This document shows, in pieces, positions 1 to 5,883 of a stretch of DNA of 5,883 nucleotides. Source of the DNA: Gallionella sp. UBA6045 (GTDB taxonomy: Bacteria; Pseudomonadota; Gammaproteobacteria; Burkholderiales; Gallionellaceae); contig DIYV01000150.1 of the NCBI GenBank assembly GCA_002429165.1, positions 22,471 to 28,353 of the forward strand, in the 5' to 3' direction. Made by a program: the position numbers and the translations under genes. The notes under the pieces are model-generated. The model was not told the origin of the DNA. It made no database searches and was given only the letters and a program-made list of their open reading frames with translations. Each line of letters opens with the position of its first letter. Positions within the stretch are counted from its first letter, which is position 1.

Positions 1-309
1 GTTTTATGCGGGGTGGACGCGCTGGTGCTGGCGGAAGTCTATGCGGCAGGCGAGCCGCCCATCGTCGGTGCCGACGGACGCGCGCTGATGCATGCCCTGC
101 GTGTGGCGGGCCAGAGCGAAGCGGTGTTTGTCGAACACATAGAGCAGATGCCGCAGGCGATCATGCAGATGGCGCGCGATGGTGATGTGGTCATTACCAT
201 GGGAGCGGGTTCGATCGGCAATGTGCCGAACAAGTTGTCAGGCAAGAGCGACGCTGAGACGACCGGGAAAATACCGGCTTTGCAGGCAAAACACCCGGGT
301 GAGTTATGA
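1..309 (+). CDS. murC: UDP-N-acetylmuramate--L-alanine ligase, C-terminal part (5' end outside window)
   Basis: MurC joins L-alanine to UDP-N-acetylmuramate using ATP, the first amino-acid addition in cytoplasmic peptidoglycan precursor synthesis. Only the last 102 codons are present, and the frame is open from base 1 with no start. What is visible is the C-terminal Mur-ligase domain: the [18 protein letters not shown] segment (Glu-Val-Tyr-x-Ala-Gly-Glu, typical of MurC) near the beginning, and [14 protein letters not shown] close to the end, the usual MurC closing motif. After that motif there are about 25 further residues ([20 protein letters not shown] and on), polar and poorly conserved as far as I can judge, which extend the gene into the murB start. 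The stop TGA (307-309) lies within the ATGA overlap with murB. The next gene in the cluster being murB agrees with the assignment. A GTG at 13 is simply an internal Val codon. Confidence 0.95.
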   Translation, partial: VLCGVDALVLAEVYAAGEPPIVGADGRALMHALRVAGQSEAVFVEHIEQMPQAIMQMARDGDVVITMGAGSIGNVPNKLSGKSDAETTGKIPALQAKHPGEL

Positions 310-1292
310 ACATGATTGAGCTGACAAACTTTGCTGACACACCATTGCGCGGCGCATTGAAGCGCAACGTGCCGATGCGCAAGTACACCAGTTGGCGCGC
401 GGGTGGCACAGCCGAGCGGATGTTCCAGCCCGCCGATCTCGATGATCTGCTGGTATTCCTGCGCGGCTTGCCGGCCGATGAACCGCTGTATGCGGTGGGT
501 CTGGGCAGTAATCTGCTGGTACGGGACGGCGGATTGCGCGGCACTGTTTTAATGCTGCACGGGACATTGGGCGGGTTGCATATTGAAATGGACGGCAGTG
601 TCTATGCCGAAGCCGGTGTGCCGGGGGCGAAACTGGCGCGCTTCGCCGCCCTGCACAATATGCAGGGCGCCGAATTTTTTGCCGGTATCCCGGGTTCGCT
701 GGGCGGCATGCTGGCGATGAACGCGGGCTGTTACGGAAGTGAAACCTGGGAAAAGGTGCTGCGCGTACAGACCGTGAACCGGTATGGCGTGGTGGATATA
801 CGCACACCAGCAGATTACGAGATCGGGTATCGGCATGTGATCAGGAGCAAGGTACAAGACTCAAGGTCCAAGGTCCAAGGTTCAAGCCTTGCCCCTTGCC
901 CCTTGCCCCTTGCCCCTGAATCCCCGGAATTCTTTATTGCCGCCTGGCTGCAATTCCCCCGGGGCGAAGGCGACTCGGCGCGGCAGGGAATCAAAGCCTT
1001 GCTAAGCAAGCGCATCGCCACCCAGCCTTTGAATCTGCCGAATGCCGGTTCGGTGTTTCGCAATCCGCCCGGAGATCACGCGGCACGATTGATCGAACAA
1101 TGCGGCTTGAAAGGCAAGCAAATCGGTGGCGCGCTGGTGTCTGAGAAGCATGCCAACTTCATCGTGAATACCGGTGCGGCGACGGCGGCGGATATCGAGA
1201 ATTTGATTCTGGAAGCGCAGGCAGCGGTAGAGAAACAGACAGGTATCAAGCTGCATCCGGAAGTACGCATTGTGGGTGAAATGAAATCATGA
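306..1292 (+). CDS. murB: UDP-N-acetylenolpyruvoylglucosamine reductase (MurB) with an in-frame repeat-derived insertion
   Basis: MurB is the FAD enzyme that uses NADPH to reduce UDP-GlcNAc-enolpyruvate to UDP-MurNAc in the cytoplasm. The 328-residue product shows the FAD-binding half in order: [13 protein letters not shown] (28-39), [13 protein letters not shown] (64-76), and [20 protein letters not shown] (121-140) followed by GCYGSETW. It then shows IGYRHV (173-178, whose Arg matches the active-site Arg after Tyr), NAGSVFRNP (246-254, with the catalytic Ser 249) and LHPEVRIVG (316-324, with the catalytic Glu 319). The [13 protein letters not shown] form suggests a type II MurB, which usually has about 300 residues. 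The excess fits an insertion at about 179-207, encoded by a 7-base repeat palindrome (separate entry), rich in Ser, Lys and Pro and probably a disordered surface loop. All recognised catalytic residues are kept, so the enzyme may well work. Start choice: ATG 306 gives the ATGA overlap with murC, but ATG 312 sits 8 bases after GGTGAG (298-303) and fits the ribosome site better. The difference is two residues. Confidence 0.95.
   Translation: MNMIELTNFADTPLRGALKRNVPMRKYTSWRAGGTAERMFQPADLDDLLVFLRGLPADEPLYAVGLGSNLLVRDGGLRGTVLMLHGTLGGLHIEMDGSVYAEAGVPGAKLARFAALHNMQGAEFFAGIPGSLGGMLAMNAGCYGSETWEKVLRVQTVNRYGVVDIRTPADYEIGYRHVIRSKVQDSRSKVQGSSLAPCPLPLAPESPEFFIAAWLQFPRGEGDSARQGIKALLSKRIATQPLNLPNAGSVFRNPPGDHAARLIEQCGLKGKQIGGALVSEKHANFIVNTGAATAADIENLILEAQAAVEKQTGIKLHPEVRIVGEMKS
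849..917 (+). repeat. Palindromic heptamer-repeat element inside murB
   Basis: The left arm (849-886) is five 7-base units of the form AAGGTCC (AAGGTAC, AAGACTC, AAGGTCC, AAGGTCC, AAGGTTC) plus AAG. The right arm (887-914) is four perfect CCTTGCC units, followed by CCT. The arms are complementary around an apex at 881-886 (TTCAAG): CAAGG 876-880 pairs with CCTTG 887-891, 869-873 with 894-898, 862-866 with 901-905, 855-858 with 909-912, and 850-852 with 915-917. This makes 22 base pairs, with small internal loops of two or three unpaired bases per strand at a 7-base period. The block is translated in the murB frame: three units give a 7-residue period, seen as SKVQDS/SKVQGS (181-186, 188-193) and LAPCPLP followed by LAP (195-204). 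I do not recognise a named element. It resembles in kind the heptamer tandem repeats of cyanobacteria and the in-frame palindromic elements of Rickettsia, but that is an analogy only. No other copy is in this window. Confidence 0.85.
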
Positions 1293-2218
1293 AAACAAAT
1301 CCCGATCCAGTTTCATTCGGAAAAGTTGCTGTGTTGTTCGGCGGTAAATCCGCCGAGCGCGAGGTGTCGCTGAAAAGCGGCGCGGCGGTGCTGGCTGCAT
1401 TGTTGCGCAGCGGTGTGGATGCCTGTCCGTTCGATCCTGCCGTGCAGAATCTGCAGGCACTGGTTGATGATGGCTTCGACCGTGCATTCATCGCGCTGCA
1501 CGGTCGCTACGGCGAAGACGGCACAGTACAGGGCGCGCTGGAATTGCTGGGCGTCCCCTATACCGGCAGCGGGGTGATGGCATCGGCATTGGGCATGGAC
1601 AAGTGGCGCACCAAGCTGGTGTGGCAGGCGGGCGGGTTGCCGATACCCGATTACGCGCTGCTCGATGAACACAGTGACTGGGAAAGTGTTGCGCAACAGC
1701 TGGGTTTGCCGCTGTTCGTGAAACCCGCAAACGAGGGTTCCAGTGTTGGCATCAGCAAGGCGAAATCAGTGGCCGAATTGCCGGCTGCATATCGCGAAGC
1801 CGTCAGGCACGACCCGCTGGTACTGGCGGAGAGGTTTATTGGCGGCGGGGAATATACCGTTGCGCTATTGGGCGAGCAGGCATTGCCGGTGATCAAGATC
1901 GTGCCTGCCAATGAATTCTATGACTATGACGCGAAATACCTGAGCAACGACACACGCTATTTGTGCCCGAGCGATCTGAATGCCGCACAGGAGGCCGAGA
2001 TGCAGCGCCTGGCAAAGCAGGCTTTTGCGTTGATCGGCGGACAGGGCTGGGGGCGTGTTGATTTTCTGATGAGTGAAAACGGCAAGCCGTATCTGCTCGA
2101 AGCGAATACCTCGCCGGGAATGACCGACCACAGCCTGGTACCGATGGCGGCGCGCCAGGCCGGGATGAGTTTCGAGCAGTTGGTCCTGCGCATTTTGGGG
2201 CTGACCCATGTGGGATAA
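1289..2218 (+). CDS. ddlB: D-alanine--D-alanine ligase (DdlB type)
   Basis: This ATP-grasp enzyme makes D-Ala-D-Ala for the end of the peptidoglycan stem peptide. The 309-residue protein has the usual length. Motifs in order are [13 protein letters not shown] (15-27, with Glu 23 equivalent to E. coli DdlB Glu15), [15 protein letters not shown] (68-82), [17 protein letters not shown] (143-159, ATP-binding Lys and the Ser loop), [15 protein letters not shown] (210-224), GRVDF (255-259, Arg 256), and [17 protein letters not shown] (269-285, with metal ligands Glu 271 and Asn 273). Lys 216-Tyr 217 in the omega loop correspond to E. coli Lys215-Tyr216. The Tyr marks a D-Ala-D-Ala rather than a D-Ala-D-lactate ligase, so vancomycin-type resistance is not implied. 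The start overlaps the murB stop as ATGA (1289-1292), with GGTGA about 10 bases upstream, consistent with coupled translation. The position between murB and ftsQ is the normal dcw place of ddlB, as opposed to the separate ddlA paralogue. Confidence 0.97.
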   Translation: MKTNPDPVSFGKVAVLFGGKSAEREVSLKSGAAVLAALLRSGVDACPFDPAVQNLQALVDDGFDRAFIALHGRYGEDGTVQGALELLGVPYTGSGVMASALGMDKWRTKLVWQAGGLPIPDYALLDEHSDWESVAQQLGLPLFVKPANEGSSVGISKAKSVAELPAAYREAVRHDPLVLAERFIGGGEYTVALLGEQALPVIKIVPANEFYDYDAKYLSNDTRYLCPSDLNAAQEAEMQRLAKQAFALIGGQGWGRVDFLMSENGKPYLLEANTSPGMTDHSLVPMAARQAGMSFEQLVLRILGLTHVG

Positions 2219-2915
2219 CGCGGCACTGCTGCGCAGTATCGCCAACGCGCTGTTCGGCTTCAGTGTATGCGCGGTGTTGTACGGCGTGACTTATTACGCG
2301 GTGCATCTGCCGGGATTGTTCCCGTTGCACAGCGTGCGCCTCGTGGTTGTACCGCATCGCGTGGACACAGCGGAGGTGCTGCAGGTGGTGCGCGACGAAG
2401 TGAGGGGGAATTTTTTTACCGTGGATATCAAACAACTGAGGCAGTCACTGGAAAAATTGCCATGGGTGCGCGGTGTCAACATTCGCCGTGAATTTCCATC
2501 CCGATTGGAGGTGCAGTTGGAGGAGCATCAGGCGTTGGCGCACTGGAACAACAGCGCGCTGGTGAATCGGCAAGGCGAGGTTTTTGCAGCACAGAGCGAA
2601 CAGGTGCTGCCGGCCTTTATCGGACCGGACGGTGCGGCGGCTGAGGTGACGCAGTACTACACACAATTTGATCAACAGCTTGCCGGGGTGAATCTGCAGG
2701 TGGACCAGATCGTTTTGACACCGCGTCATGCCTGGCAGCTGCATTTGAGCAACGGCATGGTATTGGAACTGGGGCGCGAGGATATGCAGCAACGATTGGC
2801 CAGGTTCGTGAAGGTTTATCCCTATAGCCTCGCGGCGGTACAGCATCGGGTGAAATATGTGGACTTGCGCTACCGCAACGGATTTGCGGTGGGCGGGTTG
2901 GCCAAACAAGGTTGA
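2208..2915 (+). CDS. ftsQ: Cell division protein FtsQ
   Basis: FtsQ is a bitopic inner-membrane protein of the divisome that bridges early and late division proteins, with FtsB and FtsL as its direct partners in E. coli. The 235-residue product has a very short cytoplasmic N-terminus, one membrane segment at about 11-34 ([19 protein letters not shown] within it) and a periplasmic remainder. The POTRA domain runs from about 40 to 108, with [10 protein letters not shown] at its start and [20 protein letters not shown] (84-103) at its end; the last is the most typical FtsQ signature. A beta domain follows: [20 protein letters not shown] (109-128), LPAFIGPDG (134-142), then a segment ending [16 protein letters not shown] (215-230). 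It is shorter than the 276-residue E. coli protein because the cytoplasmic part and tail are reduced. The start overlaps ddlB by 11 bases, with GGGG (2197-2200) 7 bases upstream of the ATG. A codon-level alternative further in would delete the membrane anchor and is unlikely. Confidence 0.95.
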   Translation: MWDNAALLRSIANALFGFSVCAVLYGVTYYAVHLPGLFPLHSVRLVVVPHRVDTAEVLQVVRDEVRGNFFTVDIKQLRQSLEKLPWVRGVNIRREFPSRLEVQLEEHQALAHWNNSALVNRQGEVFAAQSEQVLPAFIGPDGAAAEVTQYYTQFDQQLAGVNLQVDQIVLTPRHAWQLHLSNGMVLELGREDMQQRLARFVKVYPYSLAAVQHRVKYVDLRYRNGFAVGGLAKQG

Positions 2916-2938
2916 TAGGCGGCAGCGGGGAACAAGCG

Positions 2939-4174
2939 ATGAGCAGAAACAGGGAAACTAAAAATCTGGTGGTCGGGCTGGACATCGGCACGTCCAAGAT
3001 CGTGGTCATTGTCGGCGAAGCCAAGCCGGACGGCATGCTGGAAGTGATCGGCATGGGTATGCACCAGTCGTCGGGGATGAAGAAGGGCATGGTGGTCAAT
3101 ATCGAAGCCACGGTGGGTGCGATCCAGCGCGCGCTGGAGGAAGCCGAGTTGATGGCCGATTGCAAAATCACCGAGGTCTATACCGGTATTGCGGGCAGCC
3201 ATATCCGCAGCATCAATTCGCGCGGCATGGTGAAGATCAAGGAGAAAGAGGTTGCCGCCGCCGATATCGAGCGTGTGATCGAGACAGCCAGCTCGATCAG
3301 CCTGCCGGGCGATCAGCAGATTTTGCATATTCTCGAACAGGAATTCAGCATCGACGGCCAGGACGGCATCAGAAAGCCGCTGGGCATGAGCGGGATGCGC
3401 CTGGATGTCGAGGTGCATATTGTCAGCGGAGCGGTGGCTGCGGTGCAGAACATCATGAAGTGCATACACCGCTGCGGGCTGGAAGTCAACGAGTTGATCC
3501 TGCAACCGCTGGCATCCAGCAAAGCCGTGCTTGCCGACGATGAGAAAGAACTGGGGGTGTGCCTCGTGGATATAGGCGGCGGCACCACCGACATTGCGGT
3601 GTTCACCGGCGGGGCGATCCGCCATACCGCCGTGATACCGATCGCCGGCGACCAGATCACCAATGACATTGCCATGGCTTTGCGCACCCCGACACAGGAT
3701 GCCGAAGACATCAAAATTAAACATGGCTGCGCGCTGCGCCAGCTGGCAGATGGCGGCGCGATCGAAGTGCCCGGTGTGGGTGAACGCGGGCCGCGCATGC
3801 TGTCGCGCCAGACCCTGGCAGAAGTGATCGAACCGCGCGTCGAGGAATTGTATTCGCTGGTGCAGCAGGAGTTGCGCCGCAGCGGATTCGAGGAATTGTT
3901 GTCATCGGGCATCGTGATTACCGGCGGCAGCAGTGACATGCAGGGCATGGTCGAATTGGGCGAGGAGATTTTCCATCTGCCGGTGCGCCTGGGAATCCCG
4001 AAATACATCGGCGGGTTGTCCGATGTGGTGAAAACACCGCGCATGGCGACCGGTGTCGGGCTGCTGTTATACGGCCTGGAACATCATCAACGCAATGAGG
4101 AGACGCGTATGCAATCGAATTCATTTGGTGACGTGCTGGCAAGAATGAAAGCGTGGTTTCAGGGGAATTTTTAG
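2939..4174 (+). CDS. ftsA: Cell division protein FtsA
   Basis: FtsA is the actin-like ATPase that tethers FtsZ filaments to the inner membrane and recruits later division proteins. From ATG 2939 the product has 411 residues (E. coli 420). Visible parts: the phosphate-1 loop VVGLDIGTSKIVVIVGE (11-27); the FtsA-specific 1C region at about 84-162, after ELMADCKITEVYTGIAG; the phosphate-2 motif VCLVDIGGGTTDIAVFTGG (207-225); QTLAEVIEPRVEELY (291-305); the adenosine motif GIVITGGSSDMQG (324-336); and an amphipathic C-terminal helix SFGDVLARMKAWFQGNF (395-411), the membrane-targeting sequence. The frame is also open back to a TTG at 2912, which would add nine residues. That TTG touches the ftsQ stop and has no properly spaced ribosome site, while ATG 2939 has GGGGAA (2927-2932) six bases before it, and the family normally starts a few residues before the DIGT motif. 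The gap from ftsQ is 23 bases, so co-transcription is expected. Confidence 0.96.
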   Translation: MSRNRETKNLVVGLDIGTSKIVVIVGEAKPDGMLEVIGMGMHQSSGMKKGMVVNIEATVGAIQRALEEAELMADCKITEVYTGIAGSHIRSINSRGMVKIKEKEVAAADIERVIETASSISLPGDQQILHILEQEFSIDGQDGIRKPLGMSGMRLDVEVHIVSGAVAAVQNIMKCIHRCGLEVNELILQPLASSKAVLADDEKELGVCLVDIGGGTTDIAVFTGGAIRHTAVIPIAGDQITNDIAMALRTPTQDAEDIKIKHGCALRQLADGGAIEVPGVGERGPRMLSRQTLAEVIEPRVEELYSLVQQELRRSGFEELLSSGIVITGGSSDMQGMVELGEEIFHLPVRLGIPKYIGGLSDVVKTPRMATGVGLLLYGLEHHQRNEETRMQSNSFGDVLARMKAWFQGNF

Positions 4175-4230
4175 CGGTTTCGGGGATGGATGATTCAGGT
4201 ATTACAGGGTTGGTTTATTGGCAATTATTT

Positions 4231-4238
4231 TAAGGAGA
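4231..4238 (+). promoter_or_regulatory. Strong ribosome binding site of ftsZ
   Basis: TAAGGAG (4231-4237) matches the anti-Shine-Dalgarno sequence over seven bases and ends six bases before ATG 4244. It fixes the ftsZ start against the longer open frame that begins at ATG 4190. It is preceded by an AT-rich, probably unstructured leader (about 4208-4231). It is the best ribosome site in the window, in keeping with FtsZ being needed in far more copies than FtsQ or FtsA. Confidence 0.85.
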
Positions 4239-4243
4239 CGGCG

Positions 4244-5410
4244 ATGTTTGAAATCATGGAAGCACAAACTCAGGATGCGGTGATCAAGGTGATCGGCGTG
4301 GGCGGTTGCGGCGGAAACGCCGTGGACCATATGATCGAACAGGGTGTACAGGGGGTCGAGTTCATCGTCATCAATACCGATGCACAGGCACTCAAACGCA
4401 GCAAGGCGCAAACCCAGTTGCAGATCGGGGTGAACATTACCAAGGGTTTGGGTGCGGGTGCCAAACCTTCGGTTGGCCAGGCAGCGGCGGAAGAAGATCG
4501 CGAGCGCATCAAGGAGATGATGATCGGTGCACATATGGTATTCATCACTGCCGGCATGGGTGGGGGCACCGGAACCGGAGCGGCACCGATCGTCGCGCAA
4601 ATCGCCAAGGAGTTGGATATCCTGACCGTCGCGGTGGTCACCAAACCGTTTGCATATGAAGGCAACCGGATGCGTTTCGCCAAAGCCGGTATCGAGGCAC
4701 TGACAGAATTTGTCGATTCCCTGATCATTGTGCCAAATTCAAAATTGATGGAAGTGCTGGGCAATGATGTGACCGTCCCGGAGGCTTTCAAGGCGGCCAA
4801 TGGCGTGTTGCAGGGTGCGGTGGCGGGTATCGCCGAGGTGATCAACGTACCTGGATTGATCAATGTCGACTTCGCCGACGTGCGCACCGTGATGTCCGAA
4901 AACGGCATGGCGATGATGGGTTCGGCGATCGCTTCCGGCCCGGATCGTGCGCGGGTGGCCGCTGAACGCGCGATTGCCAGCCCGTTGCTGGAAGATGTCG
5001 ATATGTCCGGTGCGCGCGGTGTGCTGGTGAATATCACTTCATCCTGCCAGCTGAAGCTTAAAGAAATCGACGATGTGATGGAGTGCGTGCAATTCGCCGC
5101 GGAAGAAGCAACCGTGATCGTCGGCTCTGTGTTCGATGAAACCATGGGTGACGAAATGCGTGTGACAGTCGTGGCCACCGGCCTCGGTGCACCGCTGGCG
5201 CGCAAGCAGGCCAAGCCTGAAATGGTCTACCAGAACCAGGACTACCAGCGCACCGGCACCCATGATGATCCGATCGCCAATGTGAATTACGGGGAGCTGG
5301 AAACGCCAACTATTATGAGAAGCGGGCGCAGGGCGGCGGTGGATGCGATGGAAAAATCCGGTGTGGATACTTATGACATTCCGTCATTCTTGCGCAAACA
5401 GGCGGATTGA
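4244..5410 (+). CDS. ftsZ: Cell division GTPase FtsZ
   Basis: FtsZ is the tubulin-like GTPase that polymerises into the Z ring at mid-cell. From ATG 4244 the product has 388 residues (E. coli 383). In order: N-terminus MFEIMEAQ, close to E. coli MFEPMEL; IKVIGVGGCGGNAVDHM (14-30); NTDAQAL (44-50); the GTP signature GMGGGTGTGAAP (104-115); VVTKPFAYEGNRMRFA (131-146); and the T7 synergy loop NVDFADVRTVMSE (207-219, with Asn 207, Asp 209 and Asp 212 that complete the GTPase site of the next subunit). SGARGVLVNIT (255-265) and DEMRVTVVATGLG (303-315) close the globular domain. A short variable linker of about 60 residues follows. The C-terminal tail DIPSFLRKQAD (378-388) is the conserved peptide that binds FtsA and ZipA-like partners. 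Two usually conserved positions differ: Lys 74 in GAGAKP where Asn is common, and His 97 in GAHMVF where Asp is common. The open frame extends upstream to ATG 4190, but the ribosome site and the family start support 4244. Confidence 0.98.
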   Translation: MFEIMEAQTQDAVIKVIGVGGCGGNAVDHMIEQGVQGVEFIVINTDAQALKRSKAQTQLQIGVNITKGLGAGAKPSVGQAAAEEDRERIKEMMIGAHMVFITAGMGGGTGTGAAPIVAQIAKELDILTVAVVTKPFAYEGNRMRFAKAGIEALTEFVDSLIIVPNSKLMEVLGNDVTVPEAFKAANGVLQGAVAGIAEVINVPGLINVDFADVRTVMSENGMAMMGSAIASGPDRARVAAERAIASPLLEDVDMSGARGVLVNITSSCQLKLKEIDDVMECVQFAAEEATVIVGSVFDETMGDEMRVTVVATGLGAPLARKQAKPEMVYQNQDYQRTGTHDDPIANVNYGELETPTIMRSGRRAAVDAMEKSGVDTYDIPSFLRKQAD

Positions 5411-5569
5411 TACAGGAATGCACCCGCATAACGAAGTCAGACAGCCAAAGGCTGAGCAGAATTGATAGTGCGGTTCCAGTAACTGAAGCTACGACCGCTA
5501 CGCCCAGGTACGAGTCTTGCTTGTGGACTGTGTTAAAATGAGCCATGTTTTCAGCGAAATAAATTAGCG
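5411..5569. other. ftsZ-lpxC intergenic region
   Basis: These 159 bases are visibly lower in GC than the genes around them. They contain a small hairpin, CAGCC-AAA-GGCTG (5442-5454), with no run of T after it, so it is a poor candidate for an intrinsic terminator. There is a short dyad CAGT-A-ACTG (5476-5484), a repeated GCTACG near 5488-5502, and the lpxC promoter at the right end. No convincing gene is seen on the + strand. A 15-codon ATG frame at 5418-5465 and a TTG frame running to 5541 have no good ribosome site. With no clear terminator, read-through from ftsZ into lpxC is possible. Confidence 0.6.
5531..5539 (+). promoter_or_regulatory. Putative sigma-70 extended -10 promoter for lpxC
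   Basis: TGTTAAAAT (5531-5539) is an extended -10 element: TG, one base, then TAAAAT with five of six matches to TATAAT. No good -35 hexamer lies at 16-18 bases spacing; TTGCTT at 5517-5522 is only 11 bases away. Initiation would therefore rely on the extended -10. The expected start of transcription is about 5545-5548, giving a leader of some 22-25 bases before the lpxC ATG. The AT-rich context inside a GC-richer region supports the call. It is a prediction by eye. Confidence 0.6.
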
Positions 5570-5883
5570 ATGGTCAAACAGCGCACCTTGAAAAATTCCG
5601 TCAGTGTGACGGGAGTCGGCTTGCACAGCGGCGAAAAAGTCACGCTCGGCTTGCGTCCGGCACCGGTCAATACCGGTATCGTGTTTCGCCGCGTGGATGT
5701 AAAGCCGGTCGAGGAAATTTGTGCACGCGCCGATCTGGTGCACGACACTCGTTTGTCCACCTGCATGGAACAAGGCGGTGTGCGTATCGCCACCATCGAG
5801 CATCTGATGTCGGCATTGGCCGGTTTGGGTGTGGACAACGTATATGTTGATCTGGACAGTGCTGAAGTGCCGATCATGGACGG
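5570..5883 (+). CDS. lpxC: UDP-3-O-acyl-N-acetylglucosamine deacetylase, N-terminal part (3' end outside window)
   Basis: LpxC is the zinc-dependent deacetylase that carries out the committed step of lipid A synthesis in the cytoplasm. The first 104 codons plus two bases are present and run off the window. The sequence is unmistakable: [20 protein letters not shown] (2-21), [16 protein letters not shown] (28-43), DTRLSTCM (59-66), [18 protein letters not shown] (73-90) and EVPIMD (99-104). Glu 77 and His 78 correspond to E. coli catalytic Glu78 and zinc ligand His79; the other zinc ligands lie beyond the window. ATG 5570 is the family start, two residues before the KQRTL motif. No clear Shine-Dalgarno sequence precedes it; the leader is the A/T-rich stretch ending AAATTAGCG. 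Its place after ftsZ is the usual end of proteobacterial dcw clusters, and its own promoter allows regulation apart from the division genes. In E. coli the amount of LpxC is controlled mostly by FtsH proteolysis acting at the C-terminus, which is not visible here. Confidence 0.97.
   Translation, partial: MVKQRTLKNSVSVTGVGLHSGEKVTLGLRPAPVNTGIVFRRVDVKPVEEICARADLVHDTRLSTCMEQGGVRIATIEHLMSALAGLGVDNVYVDLDSAEVPIMD

Noticed and set aside
849..917. CRISPR-like array or phage attachment site at the murB repeat
   Set aside because: The units are 7 bases and directly adjacent, without spacers, and no cas, integrase or phage genes are nearby.
2912..2938. Longer ftsA start at TTG 2912
   Set aside because: It has no properly spaced ribosome site and is a rare start codon, while ATG 2939 has GGGGAA upstream and gives the expected length.
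2870..3724. Long minus-strand open frame of 284 codons opposite ftsA
   Set aside because: It is the antisense of a clearly recognised ftsA. It is open because of GC-rich codon use, has no recognisable motif and crosses the ftsQ-ftsA boundary.
4175..4243. Possible ftsZ promoter between ftsA and ftsZ (TATTAC near 4200 with TTTCGG 16 bases upstream)
   Set aside because: Both hexamers match the consensus poorly and there is no TG extension. The AT-rich stretch is better explained as an open leader for the strong ribosome site. ftsZ promoters inside ftsA are known in other bacteria, but I cannot point to one here.
4190..4243. Longer ftsZ start at ATG 4190 adding 18 residues
   Set aside because: The added residues have no FtsZ counterpart, and TAAGGAG is placed exactly for ATG 4244, which gives the family N-terminus MFEIME.
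4270..5214. Minus-strand open frame of 314 codons opposite ftsZ
   Set aside because: It mirrors the conserved ftsZ coding sequence, with Ala/Ser/Ile/Thr-rich low-information protein, and is a typical shadow frame.
5442..5454. Intrinsic terminator after ftsZ (CAGCC-AAA-GGCTG)
   Set aside because: The stem is only five base pairs and is not followed by a T-run.

Overview
This window is a stretch of the division and cell wall (dcw) cluster, all on the + strand. The order is murC (3' end only), murB, ddlB, ftsQ, ftsA, ftsZ, a 159-base gap, and lpxC (5' end only). This gene order, the protein sequences (FtsZ beginning MFEIME and ending DIPSFLRKQAD, a short-linker FtsZ, a 235-residue FtsQ, LpxC beginning [10 protein letters not shown]) and the moderately high GC content point to a Gram-negative proteobacterium, most likely a betaproteobacterium of the Nitrosomonadales/Gallionellaceae kind. 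The taxonomic placement is an inference from remembered family features, not from a search.

Layout: 1-309 is the C-terminal domain of MurC. Positions 306-1292 encode MurB, starting at an ATGA overlap with murC. Positions 1289-2218 encode DdlB, again at an ATGA overlap. Positions 2208-2915 encode FtsQ, overlapping ddlB by 11 bases. FtsA (2939-4174) follows after 23 bases. FtsZ (4244-5410) follows after 69 bases and has the strongest ribosome binding site in the window. The 5411-5569 gap holds a good extended -10 promoter (5531-5539) just before lpxC (5570 to the window edge). Tight packing from murC to ftsA indicates a single transcript with translational coupling. MurC, MurB and DdlB make peptidoglycan precursors in the cytoplasm. 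FtsQ, FtsA and FtsZ build the divisome. LpxC commits UDP-GlcNAc-derived precursor to lipid A, so the end of the cluster joins wall synthesis and division to outer-membrane synthesis.

The one clearly unusual thing is inside murB. At about 849-917 there is a palindromic block of 7-base tandem repeats (AAGGTCC-like in the left arm, four perfect CCTTGCC in the right arm). It is read in frame as some 20-25 extra residues just after the conserved Tyr-Arg of the MurB active-site region. It can fold into a long regular hairpin and is free of stop codons in all six frames. This looks like a small repeat element that has settled inside an essential gene. I see no defence system, mobile element with its own genes, CRISPR array, tRNA or rRNA. 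Apart from the murB element the region is ordinary core genome.
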